This document shows positions 1-6,199 of a DNA stretch of 9,629 nucleotides, one piece after another. The stretch is from contig CAMWNY010000077.1 of assembly GCA_947175775.1 (NCBI GenBank), positions 1 through 9,629 of the forward strand, written 5' to 3'. The notes beneath the pieces are model-generated. The model was not told the DNA's origin. It did no database searches and saw only the letters and a program-made list of their open reading frames with translations. Made by a program: the position numbers and the translations under genes. The stretch's first letter is position 1. Each line of letters starts with the position of its first letter. The DNA comes from an uncultured Lachnospiraceae bacterium. Lineage in GTDB: Bacteria > Bacillota > Clostridia > Lachnospirales > Lachnospiraceae.

Positions 1-124
1 CCTGCTCTGCTGCGTCAGCCTCCTGAGGATTTTCTTCCTCCAAAATTTTGTCTTCGGAAACAGTTTCCTGTGAATCCGTATTCTCTAAATCCTGTTTGTC
101 TAAATCCTTTTCTTCCACGCTCAA
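1..124 (-). CDS. grpE: GrpE nucleotide exchange factor, N-terminal fragment (runs off the left edge)
   Basis: Only the first 41 or so codons are inside the window. They encode a very acidic, Glu/Asp/Gln-rich stretch (SVEEKDLDKQDLENTD, then more of the same), as expected for the unstructured N-terminus of GrpE, the nucleotide exchange factor of DnaK. The conserved coiled-coil and beta domains would lie beyond the edge. The identity rests mainly on position: it starts 35 bases after hrcA on the same strand, and hrcA-grpE-dnaK-dnaJ is the standard Firmicute order. I chose a TTG start at 122-124 because an AAGGA ribosome site sits 6 bases ahead of it; an in-frame GTG at 116-118 is the alternative. 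An upstream ATG at 138-140 is in another frame and soon meets a stop. The gene is presumably cotranscribed with hrcA and therefore under CIRCE control. Confidence 0.75.
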   Translation of the reverse strand, partial: MSVEEKDLDKQDLENTDSQETVSEDKILEEENPQEADAAEQ

Positions 125-159
125 TCGTCGTCCTTTCCATATTATAATAATCTATTTGT

Positions 160-1221
160 TCAAGTCTGCCCGTCATCTTTTTTGTAAATGGTGTCCAGCT
201 GGCTTTTTAACGTTTTCAATGTATCAATTACCTTGTCATAATCCATTCGTCTTGGTCCTATAATACCAATGGTTCCTTTCACACCTTCCTCAAGTTCGTA
301 GGTCGCCGTAACCACACTGCAATCCTTCATCGTCTTGACCGGCGTTTCGTTTCCGATATAAACCTGTATGCCTGTTCCCGTCTCATCGGTGAGCGTTTCA
401 TTGACCAGCTCGGTCAGAAGCTGTTTTTCCTCAAACGTTGTAATCAGCTCACTTGCCCTTTGATTGTCCGCAAGCTCGGGATATTTGAAAATGTTGTTTG
501 CGCCGCTTGTGTAGATTTCAATGTTTTCGTCATTTTTAATCTGTGATGCCACCGCGTCCATCACTTCCGCTACAATGCCCGCATGGTCACCTGCCTGCTG
601 TTTTAATTTTGCAATCATCGCAAGGTTGATTTCCTCGATTGGCAGTCCGTTTAAGTTTGTGTTCAGCAGGATATTCAGCTTCAAAAGCGTTTCGTCGTCA
701 AGCGGGTCGCCAACGGTAATCATGCTGTTTTTAATCACATTTCCCTCGACTACAATCGTCGTAAGCAGCTGATGTTTGTCAACTCTTGAGAGCTGGATAA
801 ATTTGAGCTTATTTCCCCTGACCTGCGGCGCCGAAATCATGGTCGCATAGTTTGTGTTTGCAGCAAGCATTTTTGCCATCTGCTTGAGCACCGACTCCAT
901 CTTGTCTTCCCGCTCAAGGAGAATGCGCTGCATTTCTTTGACCTCCTGCGTCGCCTGATTGAGCTGCTCTTCTTTCTCAAGCATCATGCGGTCGACATAT
1001 AGCCGATAGCCTTTGTCCGAAGGGATACGTCCCGCGGAGGTATGCGGCTGAAGAATGTAGCCAAGCTCCTCCAGGTCGGACATTTCGTTTCGGATTGTGG
1101 CGGAGCTTAGGTTCAAATCCGTGTACTTTGAAATTGTCCTGCTGCCTACAGGCTCGCCCGTCTCCAAATAATTTCGGATAATCGCCTGTAGAATTTTCAG
1201 CTTCCGCTCGTCTAAGTCCAA
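160..1221 (-). CDS. hrcA: Heat-inducible transcription repressor HrcA
   Basis: This is the repressor of class I heat-shock operons. It binds CIRCE and is kept active by GroEL (family knowledge). The product is 353 residues, close to the usual 340-350. An N-terminal winged helix fills roughly residues 1-75, with family blocks EPVGSRTISK (23-32), SSATIRNEMSDLEELGY (39-55) and the wing TSAGRIPSDKGYRLYVD (61-77). A GAF-like dimerisation region follows. I chose a TTG start at 1219-1221: AAAGGAG lies 9 bases ahead, and the protein then begins MDLDERKLKILQ, matching HrcA N-termini. The frame stays open to an ATG at 1330-1332, but that would place the promoter and CIRCE inside the gene. The gene sits directly behind a perfect CIRCE, so autoregulation is very likely. 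grpE follows 35 bases downstream. Confidence 0.96.
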   Translation of the reverse strand: MDLDERKLKILQAIIRNYLETGEPVGSRTISKYTDLNLSSATIRNEMSDLEELGYILQPHTSAGRIPSDKGYRLYVDRMMLEKEEQLNQATQEVKEMQRILLEREDKMESVLKQMAKMLAANTNYATMISAPQVRGNKLKFIQLSRVDKHQLLTTIVVEGNVIKNSMITVGDPLDDETLLKLNILLNTNLNGLPIEEINLAMIAKLKQQAGDHAGIVAEVMDAVASQIKNDENIEIYTSGANNIFKYPELADNQRASELITTFEEKQLLTELVNETLTDETGTGIQVYIGNETPVKTMKDCSVVTATYELEEGVKGTIGIIGPRRMDYDKVIDTLKTLKSQLDTIYKKDDGQT

Positions 1222-1259
1222 CCTGCCACGCTCCTTTCTGCCTGATGTTCGAGAATTTA

Positions 1260-1286
1260 TTAGCACTCCTTGCGATTGAGTGCTAA
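1260..1286 (-). promoter_or_regulatory. CIRCE operator (HrcA binding site)
   Basis: A perfect 9-9-9 inverted repeat: TTAGCACTC (1260-1268), a 9-base spacer, and GAGTGCTAA (1278-1286). This equals the published CIRCE consensus with no mismatch. It lies 38 bases ahead of the hrcA start, just downstream of the likely promoter, so it would be within or at the edge of the transcribed leader, as in other hrcA operons. Confidence 0.98.
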
Positions 1287-1300
1287 TATTTACATATACT

Positions 1301-1329
1301 AACTTACTACTTTCCAAAATTATTGTCAA
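1301..1329 (-). promoter_or_regulatory. Likely sigma-A promoter of hrcA-grpE
   Basis: On the minus strand a perfect -35 box TTGACA (1324-1329) is followed after 17 bases by TAAGTT (1301-1306), a poor -10 match. A start about 6-8 bases further on would put CIRCE immediately downstream. AT-rich alternatives for the -10 (TATATG, TAAATA) lie closer to CIRCE, so the exact -10 is uncertain. Confidence 0.5.
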
Positions 1330-1435
1330 CAATCTTTTTCTAATTATTTATAAACATTTTCTAAAAAATCTCAAATGTTTTTTCAGATCAGTGAAAACGC
1401 CTTAGTGAAAAGCAAAGTCATATCTTAACAAATAG

Positions 1436-1467
1436 AAAAGAGCAGCAATTACATGCCGCCCCTCTTT
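1436..1467 (-). terminator. Possible terminator after the VapD/cupin run
   Basis: On the minus strand AAAGAG pairs with CTCTTT at the base of a stem. A weaker inner stem of G-U and G-C pairs sits above one mismatch, and the sequence continues TTTTCTATTT. It lies about 55 bases after the cupin stop codon and ahead of the hrcA promoter. The stem is imperfect and the T run short, so this is only a candidate. Confidence 0.4.
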
Positions 1468-1522
1468 CTTAATATTAATCATTCGCAATGGTTATACACT
1501 TCAAAATTATTTTTGTTAAATC

Positions 1523-1864
1523 TTAGACAAATTCATCCCGCATCGGATTGAAGATGTCAACCAAAATTCCCTCTTTTAAGCAGACACAGCCATGCTCAAT
1601 TCCGTTTCGCTTTAACAGCACATCGCCTGCGTTTACAATCTTCTTTTCCTCACCGACCGTAAACTCAAACTGCCCCGATGCGACATATGTAATCTGCGTG
1701 TGCGGATGGCTGTGCAATGCGCCGATTGCGCCTTCCTTAAAATGGTTTTCGACGCACATCATTTCATCGGCGTATGCCATGATTTTGCGCTCTACGCCTT
1801 CTCCGCAGGGCTCGGCGTCAATTTCGGTGTTGAAGTTCCAAATGTTGTTTTTTGTTGTTTTCAT
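1523..1864 (-). CDS. KdgF-like single-domain cupin
   Basis: A 113-residue protein forming one cupin beta-barrel. Motif 1 is HSHPHTQITYVASG (51-64), with metal-ligand pattern H51, H53, Q57. Motif 2 is GDVLLKRNGIEH (80-91), giving H91. The opening GVERKIMAYADEMM and the ending VDIFNPMRDEFV closely resemble KdgF, which helps linearise 4,5-unsaturated uronates released by pectate or alginate lyases. KdgF identity is inferred from remembered family sequence; no other uronate-catabolism gene is visible here, so a different small substrate is possible. I chose the ATG at 1862-1864 because AAAGGA lies 11 bases ahead. An upstream in-frame ATG at 1913-1915 would overlap the end of the VapD-like gene and lacks support. 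With the chosen start the gap to that gene is 22 bases, suggesting cotranscription. Cytoplasmic: no signal peptide. Confidence 0.85.
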   Translation of the reverse strand: MKTTKNNIWNFNTEIDAEPCGEGVERKIMAYADEMMCVENHFKEGAIGALHSHPHTQITYVASGQFEFTVGEEKKIVNAGDVLLKRNGIEHGCVCLKEGILVDIFNPMRDEFV

Positions 1865-1886
1865 AATGCTTGAATTCCTTTCTTGA

Positions 1887-2219
1887 TTACATAAAATTTT
1901 CTGTTTCTTCCTCATTGCTTTCTTTTATAATATCCGTTAATTCATGAACATCTCCAATGTCCGCAACGTCCATTCTTGTAAGACAATTTCTTAGCCAAGG
2001 ACATTCCTTTTTTAGTTCCCGAACCAAACCGTAAATATCAGCTATGGACATTTTCTCTATCGAACAATATACAGATCCTTGTCTATGTTCAAAATTCTTT
2101 TCCCTACCAAAAAATTTTTCTATTTCTTCCCACCCTTTTGTGTAATTTTTTTCTCCAAACTCCTTTTTTAATTCATCAACCTTCAAATCAAATGTAAACT
2201 CTTTTCTATATCCCCTCAT
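1887..2219 (-). CDS. vapD: VapD-family (Cas2-like) endoribonuclease, probable toxin
   Basis: A 110-residue protein whose layout matches VapD: beta strand FTFDLKVDELKKEFG (8-22) carrying the conserved Asp (D11) of the FDL motif, NYTKGWEEIEKFF (25-37), the hallmark FEHRQGSVY (43-51), MSIADIYGLVRELKKECPWL (57-76), and a C-terminal strand plus DIIKES. VapD proteins have a ferredoxin-like fold related to Cas2; the Helicobacter pylori member is a purine-specific endoribonuclease, and the Haemophilus one forms the VapXD toxin-antitoxin pair (established knowledge). About 15 Glu/Asn-rich residues extend past the usual end. The ATG overlaps the TGA of the preceding gene (ATGA, 2216-2219), so translation is probably coupled. 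The ribosome site is only a weak GGGAAAAG. Codon use is AT-rich compared with hrcA or cotJ, which suggests acquisition. Confidence 0.82.
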   Translation of the reverse strand: MRGYRKEFTFDLKVDELKKEFGEKNYTKGWEEIEKFFGREKNFEHRQGSVYCSIEKMSIADIYGLVRELKKECPWLRNCLTRMDVADIGDVHELTDIIKESNEEETENFM

Positions 2220-2518
2220 GCTTTTCCCAATCTTTTTTTAAAGTACGCTGCCATATCATCTGTTTCTTCATCTGCATACAATACCCATGTTTTGACAAAC
2301 GGCAAAAACCATTCCTGATCCACAAGATACAGTACAATTCTTCCAAAATTAGAAAAATCCTTATCATCGCCATTGCCTATAAATAACCCGCTCTCATTTT
2401 TTTTCGTTATTCCTTTTTTTTTGGCAACTTCACTCACCATAGTATTTATTTGTTCTACCGAATACGCTCCGCTCTGCTTAATCTTTTTTTCATCCATTTG
2501 AACTTCCATTTTCATCAT
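2216..2518 (-). CDS. Small protein preceding VapD, candidate antitoxin
   Basis: A 100-residue soluble protein of no family I can name with certainty. After a short charged lead comes KQSGAYSVEQINTMVSEVAKKKGI (about 14-37), GLFIGNGDDKDFSNFGRIVLYL (about 44-65) and an aromatic block QEWFLPFVKTWVLYADEE (about 68-85). It has no helix-turn-helix, signal peptide or membrane segment that I can see. The first ATG (2516-2518) is well placed, with AGGAG 9 bases ahead. Its position immediately before vapD, the 4-base overlap and the shared AT-rich composition suggest it is the antitoxin (the VapX position), but I cannot show sequence similarity to Haemophilus VapX. It may equally be an accessory protein. 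The two genes and the cupin appear to form one minus-strand transcription unit, for which I find no convincing promoter. Confidence 0.65.
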   Translation of the reverse strand: MMKMEVQMDEKKIKQSGAYSVEQINTMVSEVAKKKGITKKNESGLFIGNGDDKDFSNFGRIVLYLVDQEWFLPFVKTWVLYADEETDDMAAYFKKRLGKA

Positions 2519-2753
2519 AATCTCATTCTCCTATCCGAAGTTTTATGGCAATTTCCCATTATTTCCTTTTTTATCAAAATCAAAGCTTTTTCTTTATCAT
2601 ACCATGCGCCCCCTCAAATTACCACCCCAAAAAACTCCCAAAATCCAGTCGCGAAAATATTTACCAGTATACCGCACCGCATTCCCACAAAAAATAAAAC
2701 CGTAACCCGTTGTAATACCAATCATCAAAACGTAACAAAAAACGGAGGCGCTT

Positions 2754-3230
2754 ATGAATAACCAAACTACATGCCAATGTACCGCCGAGACCCTTGCAAT
2801 GGCATCCGTTCCCATGCAGGAATGGTGTGAGCCTTTCGACCTTGCCACGGCAATCTACAACGGTACGCTTTTCCCATGCCTGAACATGAACTTTTTTGAC
2901 GCCGAGGACATTCCCTGTCCGTTCTGCGACAAACCCGCGCTGACAAAGGCAGCGGAGCAGGAAAAGGCGCTGATTGAAATCTGTAAAATCGGATTTGCGC
3001 TCAATGACCTTACGCTTTACCTTGACACGCATCCCGATTGTCAAAACGGTATCAATCTCATGAAAGACCTTTTGCAGCAGCGTCTTGACGCGCTTGCGGA
3101 ATTTGCCAAAAACCATTACCCGCTGACACAGCTTTCCATTGTCACGGGCACACCTGAAACAAAGCAGTACGGCTGGGACGAAGGACCGCTCCCGTGGGAC
3201 CCGTTCGCAAGCTGCGCGGCAGCCAAATAG
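2754..3230 (+). CDS. cotJB: Spore coat protein, CotJA-CotJB fusion
   Basis: A 158-residue protein that reads as two normally separate spore-coat proteins. Residues about 13-49 (LAMASVPMQEW, then ATAIYNGTLFPCLNMNFF) are CotJA-like. Residues about 69-152 (EKALIEICKIGFALNDLTLYLDTHPD at 70-95, ending YGWDEGPLPWDPF) are a complete CotJB. The linker carries CPFC (55-58), and the protein has nine cysteines, including CQC near the start. No stop or start interrupts the frame, so this is a true fusion in this sequence, although a single-base assembly error merging two genes cannot be excluded. The start has GGAGG 5 bases ahead. cotJC follows after 12 bases. In Bacillus subtilis cotJABC is a sigma-E operon expressed in the mother cell. 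A CATACCAT box at 2598-2605 resembles a sigma-E -10 but lacks a good -35. Confidence 0.88.
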   Translation: MNNQTTCQCTAETLAMASVPMQEWCEPFDLATAIYNGTLFPCLNMNFFDAEDIPCPFCDKPALTKAAEQEKALIEICKIGFALNDLTLYLDTHPDCQNGINLMKDLLQQRLDALAEFAKNHYPLTQLSIVTGTPETKQYGWDEGPLPWDPFASCAAAK

Positions 3231-3242
3231 GAGGAAACAGTT

Positions 3243-3854
3243 ATGTGGGCTTATGAAAAACGACTTCAATACCCGGTTAAAATAACCAAAACATGCCCAA
3301 AGACCGCACAGCTTATTATCAGCCAGTACGGCGGTCCTGACGGCGAGCTTTCCGCGTCCATGCGCTACCTTGCGCAGCGCTATTCCATGCCTGTCAAAAA
3401 AGTCGGCGGGCTTTTGACGGACATTGGTACGGAAGAAATCAACCACATGGAAATTATCTGTGCCATTGTCTATCAGCTTACAAAAAACCTGACGCCCGAA
3501 CAGGCAAAAACAGCAGGCTTTGACGCCTACTATATCGACCACACCGCCGGGCTTTGGCCGCAGGCAGCCGCGGGCGTGCCCTTCACGTCCCTGGAATTCC
3601 AGTCAAAAGGCGACGCATTCGCCGATTTATATGAAGACTTGGCGGCAGAACAAAAAGCACGGACCGTCTACGAAAACCTGCTGCGCGTCATCGACGACCC
3701 TGACGTGCGCGCACCCTTAAAGTTTCTGCGTGCAAGGGAAATCGTGCATTTCCAGCGTTTTGGAGAAGCGCTCGAAATGACAAAAGACAAACTTGACCAC
3801 AATAATTATTATTTCTTTAATCCGGAATTTGATAAGAAGTTTTTGAAAAAATAA
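3243..3854 (+). CDS. cotJC: Spore coat protein CotJC (manganese catalase family)
   Basis: A 203-residue ferritin-like four-helix protein of the Mn-catalase/CotJC family. The dimetal ligand pattern is intact: E35 (GPDGELSASMRYLAQRY), E65 and H68 (GTEEINHMEI), E136 (DLAAEQKAR), and E166 with H169 (AREIVHFQRFGEAL). Both ExxH motifs are therefore present. CotJC is a component of the spore coat and may break down hydrogen peroxide there (family knowledge). The N-terminal MWAYEKRLQYPV is typical of CotJC rather than of the longer free-standing Mn catalases. The length is slightly above the 189 residues of the B. subtilis protein. A strong AGGAGG site precedes the ATG by 8 bases. It is the second and last gene of the operon and ends at a hairpin shared with uppP. 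Confidence 0.93.
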   Translation: MWAYEKRLQYPVKITKTCPKTAQLIISQYGGPDGELSASMRYLAQRYSMPVKKVGGLLTDIGTEEINHMEIICAIVYQLTKNLTPEQAKTAGFDAYYIDHTAGLWPQAAAGVPFTSLEFQSKGDAFADLYEDLAAEQKARTVYENLLRVIDDPDVRAPLKFLRAREIVHFQRFGEALEMTKDKLDHNNYYFFNPEFDKKFLKK

Positions 3855-3867
3855 TTGAAAAAGGCAA

Positions 3868-3899
3868 AAGCGGAGAATGCAAAAATCCATTCTCCGCTT
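3868..3899. terminator. Bidirectional terminator between cotJC and uppP
   Basis: A perfect 12-base inverted repeat, AAGCGGAGAATG (3868-3879) and CATTCTCCGCTT (3888-3899), with an 8-base loop. On the minus strand it is followed by TTTTGCCTTTTT, a good T tail for uppP. On the plus strand the tail is weaker (AACATTTTCTTT). It sits between the convergent stop codons at 3854 and 3910, which fits a shared terminator. Confidence 0.9.
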
Positions 3900-3909
3900 A
3901 ACATTTTCT

Positions 3910-4746
3910 TTATACCGTAATCACGCCCCCCACGCCAAGCGCAATCACGACAATCCCAAGCGCAATCCGGTACCAGCCGAACGCCTGAAAATCATGTTTT
4001 TTGATATAATCCATCAAAAACTTTATCACAAACACCGACACCGCAAACGCGACCACCATGCCGACAAGCAGAATGCACTCCTCCTCGCCGGTAAATGAAA
4101 ACCCGAATTTAACCATTTTCAAAAGACTTGCCCCAAACATCACCGGAATTGCCAAGAAAAACGTAAACTCCGCCGCCACGCTGCGCGACACGCCGATTAA
4201 CAGCGCGCCCACAATCGTCGCTCCCGAACGCGAAGTTCCCGGAAAAATCGCGGCAATCAGCTGAAACAGTCCGATAATCAGCGCCGTGCGGAACGTAATG
4301 TCGTCCAGTGCCTTTATTTTAGCGCTTTTTCCCTTATTCTTCCGTTCCACAATAATAAATGCCACGCCAAACACAATCAGCGCAATCGCAACCGAAATCG
4401 CATGATAAAACAACTCCTCGCACAAATCGTCAAACAACAGTCCCACAATCGCCGCAGGAACACACGCGACCGCAATTTTCAGCCACAGCATAATCTTATC
4501 CATCTCAATCACGGGCTTTGACTTATCCTGAAACTGAAACGGAAAAATCTTTCCCCAAAACAAAAGTACAACGGCAAGAATCGCGCCAAGCTGTATCACG
4601 ACAAGAAACATCTCCAAAAATTCGGGCGTGCAGTCCAGCTTGATAAACTCATCAAGAATAATCATATGCCCCGTACTGCTGACCGGCAGCCATTCGGTAA
4701 TACCCTCAACAATCCCAAACATAATCGCTTTAAAAATCTCTATCAT
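3910..4746 (-). CDS. uppP: Undecaprenyl-diphosphatase UppP (BacA)
   Basis: An integral membrane phosphatase that converts undecaprenyl pyrophosphate to the monophosphate, recycling the lipid carrier for peptidoglycan and other envelope polymers and giving basal bacitracin tolerance. It is 278 residues, normal for the family. Signature 1 is EGITEWLPVSSTGH (14-27), with the two Glu residues and His27. Signature 2 is PGTSRSGATI (169-178), with Arg173. Seven or eight hydrophobic segments are visible, including 91-104, 117-133, 155-168, 227-242 and 260-276. I chose the ATG at 4744-4746 because GGGAG lies 6 bases ahead and the product then starts MIEIFKAI, the usual N-terminus. A longer in-frame start at 4791 has no ribosome site. 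It follows the aminotransferase by 101 bases and may have its own regulation (see the palindromes at 4761-4780). Confidence 0.96.
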   Translation of the reverse strand: MIEIFKAIMFGIVEGITEWLPVSSTGHMIILDEFIKLDCTPEFLEMFLVVIQLGAILAVVLLFWGKIFPFQFQDKSKPVIEMDKIMLWLKIAVACVPAAIVGLLFDDLCEELFYHAISVAIALIVFGVAFIIVERKNKGKSAKIKALDDITFRTALIIGLFQLIAAIFPGTSRSGATIVGALLIGVSRSVAAEFTFFLAIPVMFGASLLKMVKFGFSFTGEEECILLVGMVVAFAVSVFVIKFLMDYIKKHDFQAFGWYRIALGIVVIALGVGGVITV

Positions 4747-4760
4747 ATCTATCTCCCTAT

Positions 4761-4780
4761 ACAAGCTTGTGTTCACACAA
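4761..4780. repeat. Overlapping palindromes ahead of uppP
   Basis: Two palindromes share four bases: ACAAGCTTGT (4761-4770) and TTGTGT-TC-ACACAA (4767-4780). They lie just upstream of the uppP ribosome site, where an operator or a leader hairpin that limits translation could act. No known regulator site is recognised. Confidence 0.4.
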
Positions 4781-4847
4781 ACCTGCTGCATGAAACTTCG
4801 TACTTCTTAGCTTTGCGTCTAATAACGCATAGTCATTCAAAAGTGGT

Positions 4848-6038
4848 TTACATGCTATATTCTGTTTCAACAAATTTACGCAGTGCCGCCATTGCACGCT
4901 CCACCTTTTGTGTTTCGACACAATACGCCATTCTGAAATATCCAGGACATCCGAACGAATCCGCCGGAACAAGCACCAAATCGTAATTCAGTGCCTTTTT
5001 GCAGAATGCAACCGAATCCGCCTCAAGCGCTTTCGGGAAAATGTAGAACGTTCCGCCCGGTTTTACCACCTCAAACCCTAAACTGACAAGCGTGTCATAA
5101 ATGATATTCATGTTCTTTTCATACACAGACAAATCCGACGTCACGCCAAGCACATCGGCTACTGCTATCTGTATGATTGACGGCGGACAATTATGACCGA
5201 TACCCCTTGAAATCTGCGCACACATTACGGAAATCAGCCCGCTGTCCGTACACTTCGGATTTGCCGCCACATACCCGAGACGCTCGCCCGGAATGGACAT
5301 CGACTTCGCAAACGAATAGCAGGAAAGCGTGTTATCATAAAACTTCGACACATACGGCGCGTCCACGCCCTCAAAAATAATTTCCCTGTACGGCTCGTCC
5401 GAAATGATAAAAATATCATGTCCGTATTCCTTCTGCTTTTCCTCCAAAACCGCTGCAAGCCGCTTTAACGTTTCCGTCGAATATACCGTACCTGACGGAT
5501 TGTTGGGCGTGTTAATGAGCACTGCCATTGTCTTTGGATTCAAAAGCTTATCAAACTCCTCAAAATTAATCTGAAACTGCTTTGTATCCGCAGGCACAAC
5601 CTTCAAAACCGCGCCTGTCTGATTAATATAATGATTGTATTCGGGAAAATACGGCGCAAACGTAATCACCTCATCTCCCGGCTGCGTCACAACTCTCGCT
5701 GCATGCGCCACTGCGCCCGCCGCGCCCGTCGTCATAAACAAATGTTCTGCTGTATAGTTCATATCATACTTCTTATTCAAAAACTCCGCAAACTTTTGAC
5801 GGACGGACAAAATTCCCTGCGACTGGCTGTAACCGTGCAGTTCCATTGTATCTTTCGTCTGCATAAGTTCCATCATTCTGTCCGTAAACTCCTGCGGAAC
5901 CGGAACGGACGGATTGCCAAGGCTAAAATCAAATACATTCTCCGCGCCGATTTCTTTCGCGCGCCTTCCTGCCCACTCTGACAGCTCCCTGATAACCGAC
6001 TTTGCGCCGAGCATATCCTTATATTTTTGTGAAACCAT
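4848..6038 (-). CDS. Class I PLP-dependent aminotransferase (aspartate/aromatic type)
   Basis: A 396-residue fold-type I aminotransferase, full length for the family and cytoplasmic. Landmarks: DFSLGNPSVPVP (37-48), GAAGAVAHAARV (105-116), INTPNNPSGTVY (175-186) with the Asn that contacts PLP, SDEPYREI (213-220) with Asp214 and Tyr217, the Schiff-base lysine K245 in YSFAKSMSIPGERLGY (241-256), and Arg369 in GYFRMAYC (366-373), which would bind the substrate carboxylate. The substrate cannot be read from sequence; aspartate, aromatic amino acids or alanine are all handled by close relatives often annotated simply as pyridoxal-phosphate aminotransferase. The ATG has AGGAGG 9 bases ahead. uppP lies 101 bases downstream. 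The region ahead holds inverted repeats and a terminator-like stem about 117 bases before the start, so transcription could be attenuated; a -10-like TATACT at 6100-6105 offers a nearer promoter. Confidence 0.93.
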   Translation of the reverse strand: MVSQKYKDMLGAKSVIRELSEWAGRRAKEIGAENVFDFSLGNPSVPVPQEFTDRMMELMQTKDTMELHGYSQSQGILSVRQKFAEFLNKKYDMNYTAEHLFMTTGAAGAVAHAARVVTQPGDEVITFAPYFPEYNHYINQTGAVLKVVPADTKQFQINFEEFDKLLNPKTMAVLINTPNNPSGTVYSTETLKRLAAVLEEKQKEYGHDIFIISDEPYREIIFEGVDAPYVSKFYDNTLSCYSFAKSMSIPGERLGYVAANPKCTDSGLISVMCAQISRGIGHNCPPSIIQIAVADVLGVTSDLSVYEKNMNIIYDTLVSLGFEVVKPGGTFYIFPKALEADSVAFCKKALNYDLVLVPADSFGCPGYFRMAYCVETQKVERAMAALRKFVETEYSM

Positions 6039-6071
6039 AGTGATTTTCCTCCTTATACACTGTTCCTACTT

Positions 6072-6109
6072 ACGTTATCACATTTTGCTGGTTTCATCAA
6101 GTATAACGT
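6072..6109. repeat. Inverted repeat in the aminotransferase upstream region
   Basis: ACGTTAT (6072-6078) and ATAACGT (6103-6109) are perfect inverted copies 24 bases apart. A direct repeat, TTTTGCTG, also occurs twice beside them. The minus-strand -10-like TATACT (6100-6105) overlaps one arm, so the pair could be an operator for the aminotransferase gene or a leader hairpin. No known site is recognised. Confidence 0.35.
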
Positions 6110-6155
6110 TTTGCTGCTGTACTCACATACTCCTCATCACGCTGCCAAGACATGA

Positions 6156-6199
6156 AAAGCGACCGCTATATCCTTTTTCAGTGATATACCGATCGCCTT
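6156..6199 (-). terminator. Terminator-like stem ahead of the aminotransferase
   Basis: Two 17-base arms (6156-6172 and 6183-6199) enclose a 10-base loop. Read on the minus strand the stem has 14 Watson-Crick pairs, two G-U pairs and one G-G mismatch, and ends CTTTTC. The plus-strand RNA would instead have A-C mismatches, which argues that the minus strand is the functional one. No protein gene ends here. It either ends a small transcript starting near 6592 or acts as an attenuator for the aminotransferase, whose start is about 117 bases further on. Confidence 0.55.

Noticed and set aside
2598..2605. CATACCAT as a sigma-E -10 box for the cotJ operon
   Set aside because: It matches the -10 well, but no sigma-E -35 is found 14-15 bases upstream and it is about 150 bases from the start codon. 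Not strong enough to annotate.
2661..3542. A 293-codon open frame on the minus strand opposite the cotJ genes
   Set aside because: It lies antisense to two well-supported coat genes, is Cys/Arg/Phe-rich without family motifs, and has no ribosome site. It is a by-product of codon use on the plus strand.
5631..5981. A 116-codon plus-strand frame inside the aminotransferase gene
   Set aside because: Arg/His-rich low-complexity translation antisense to a clear PLP enzyme; no supporting start signal.
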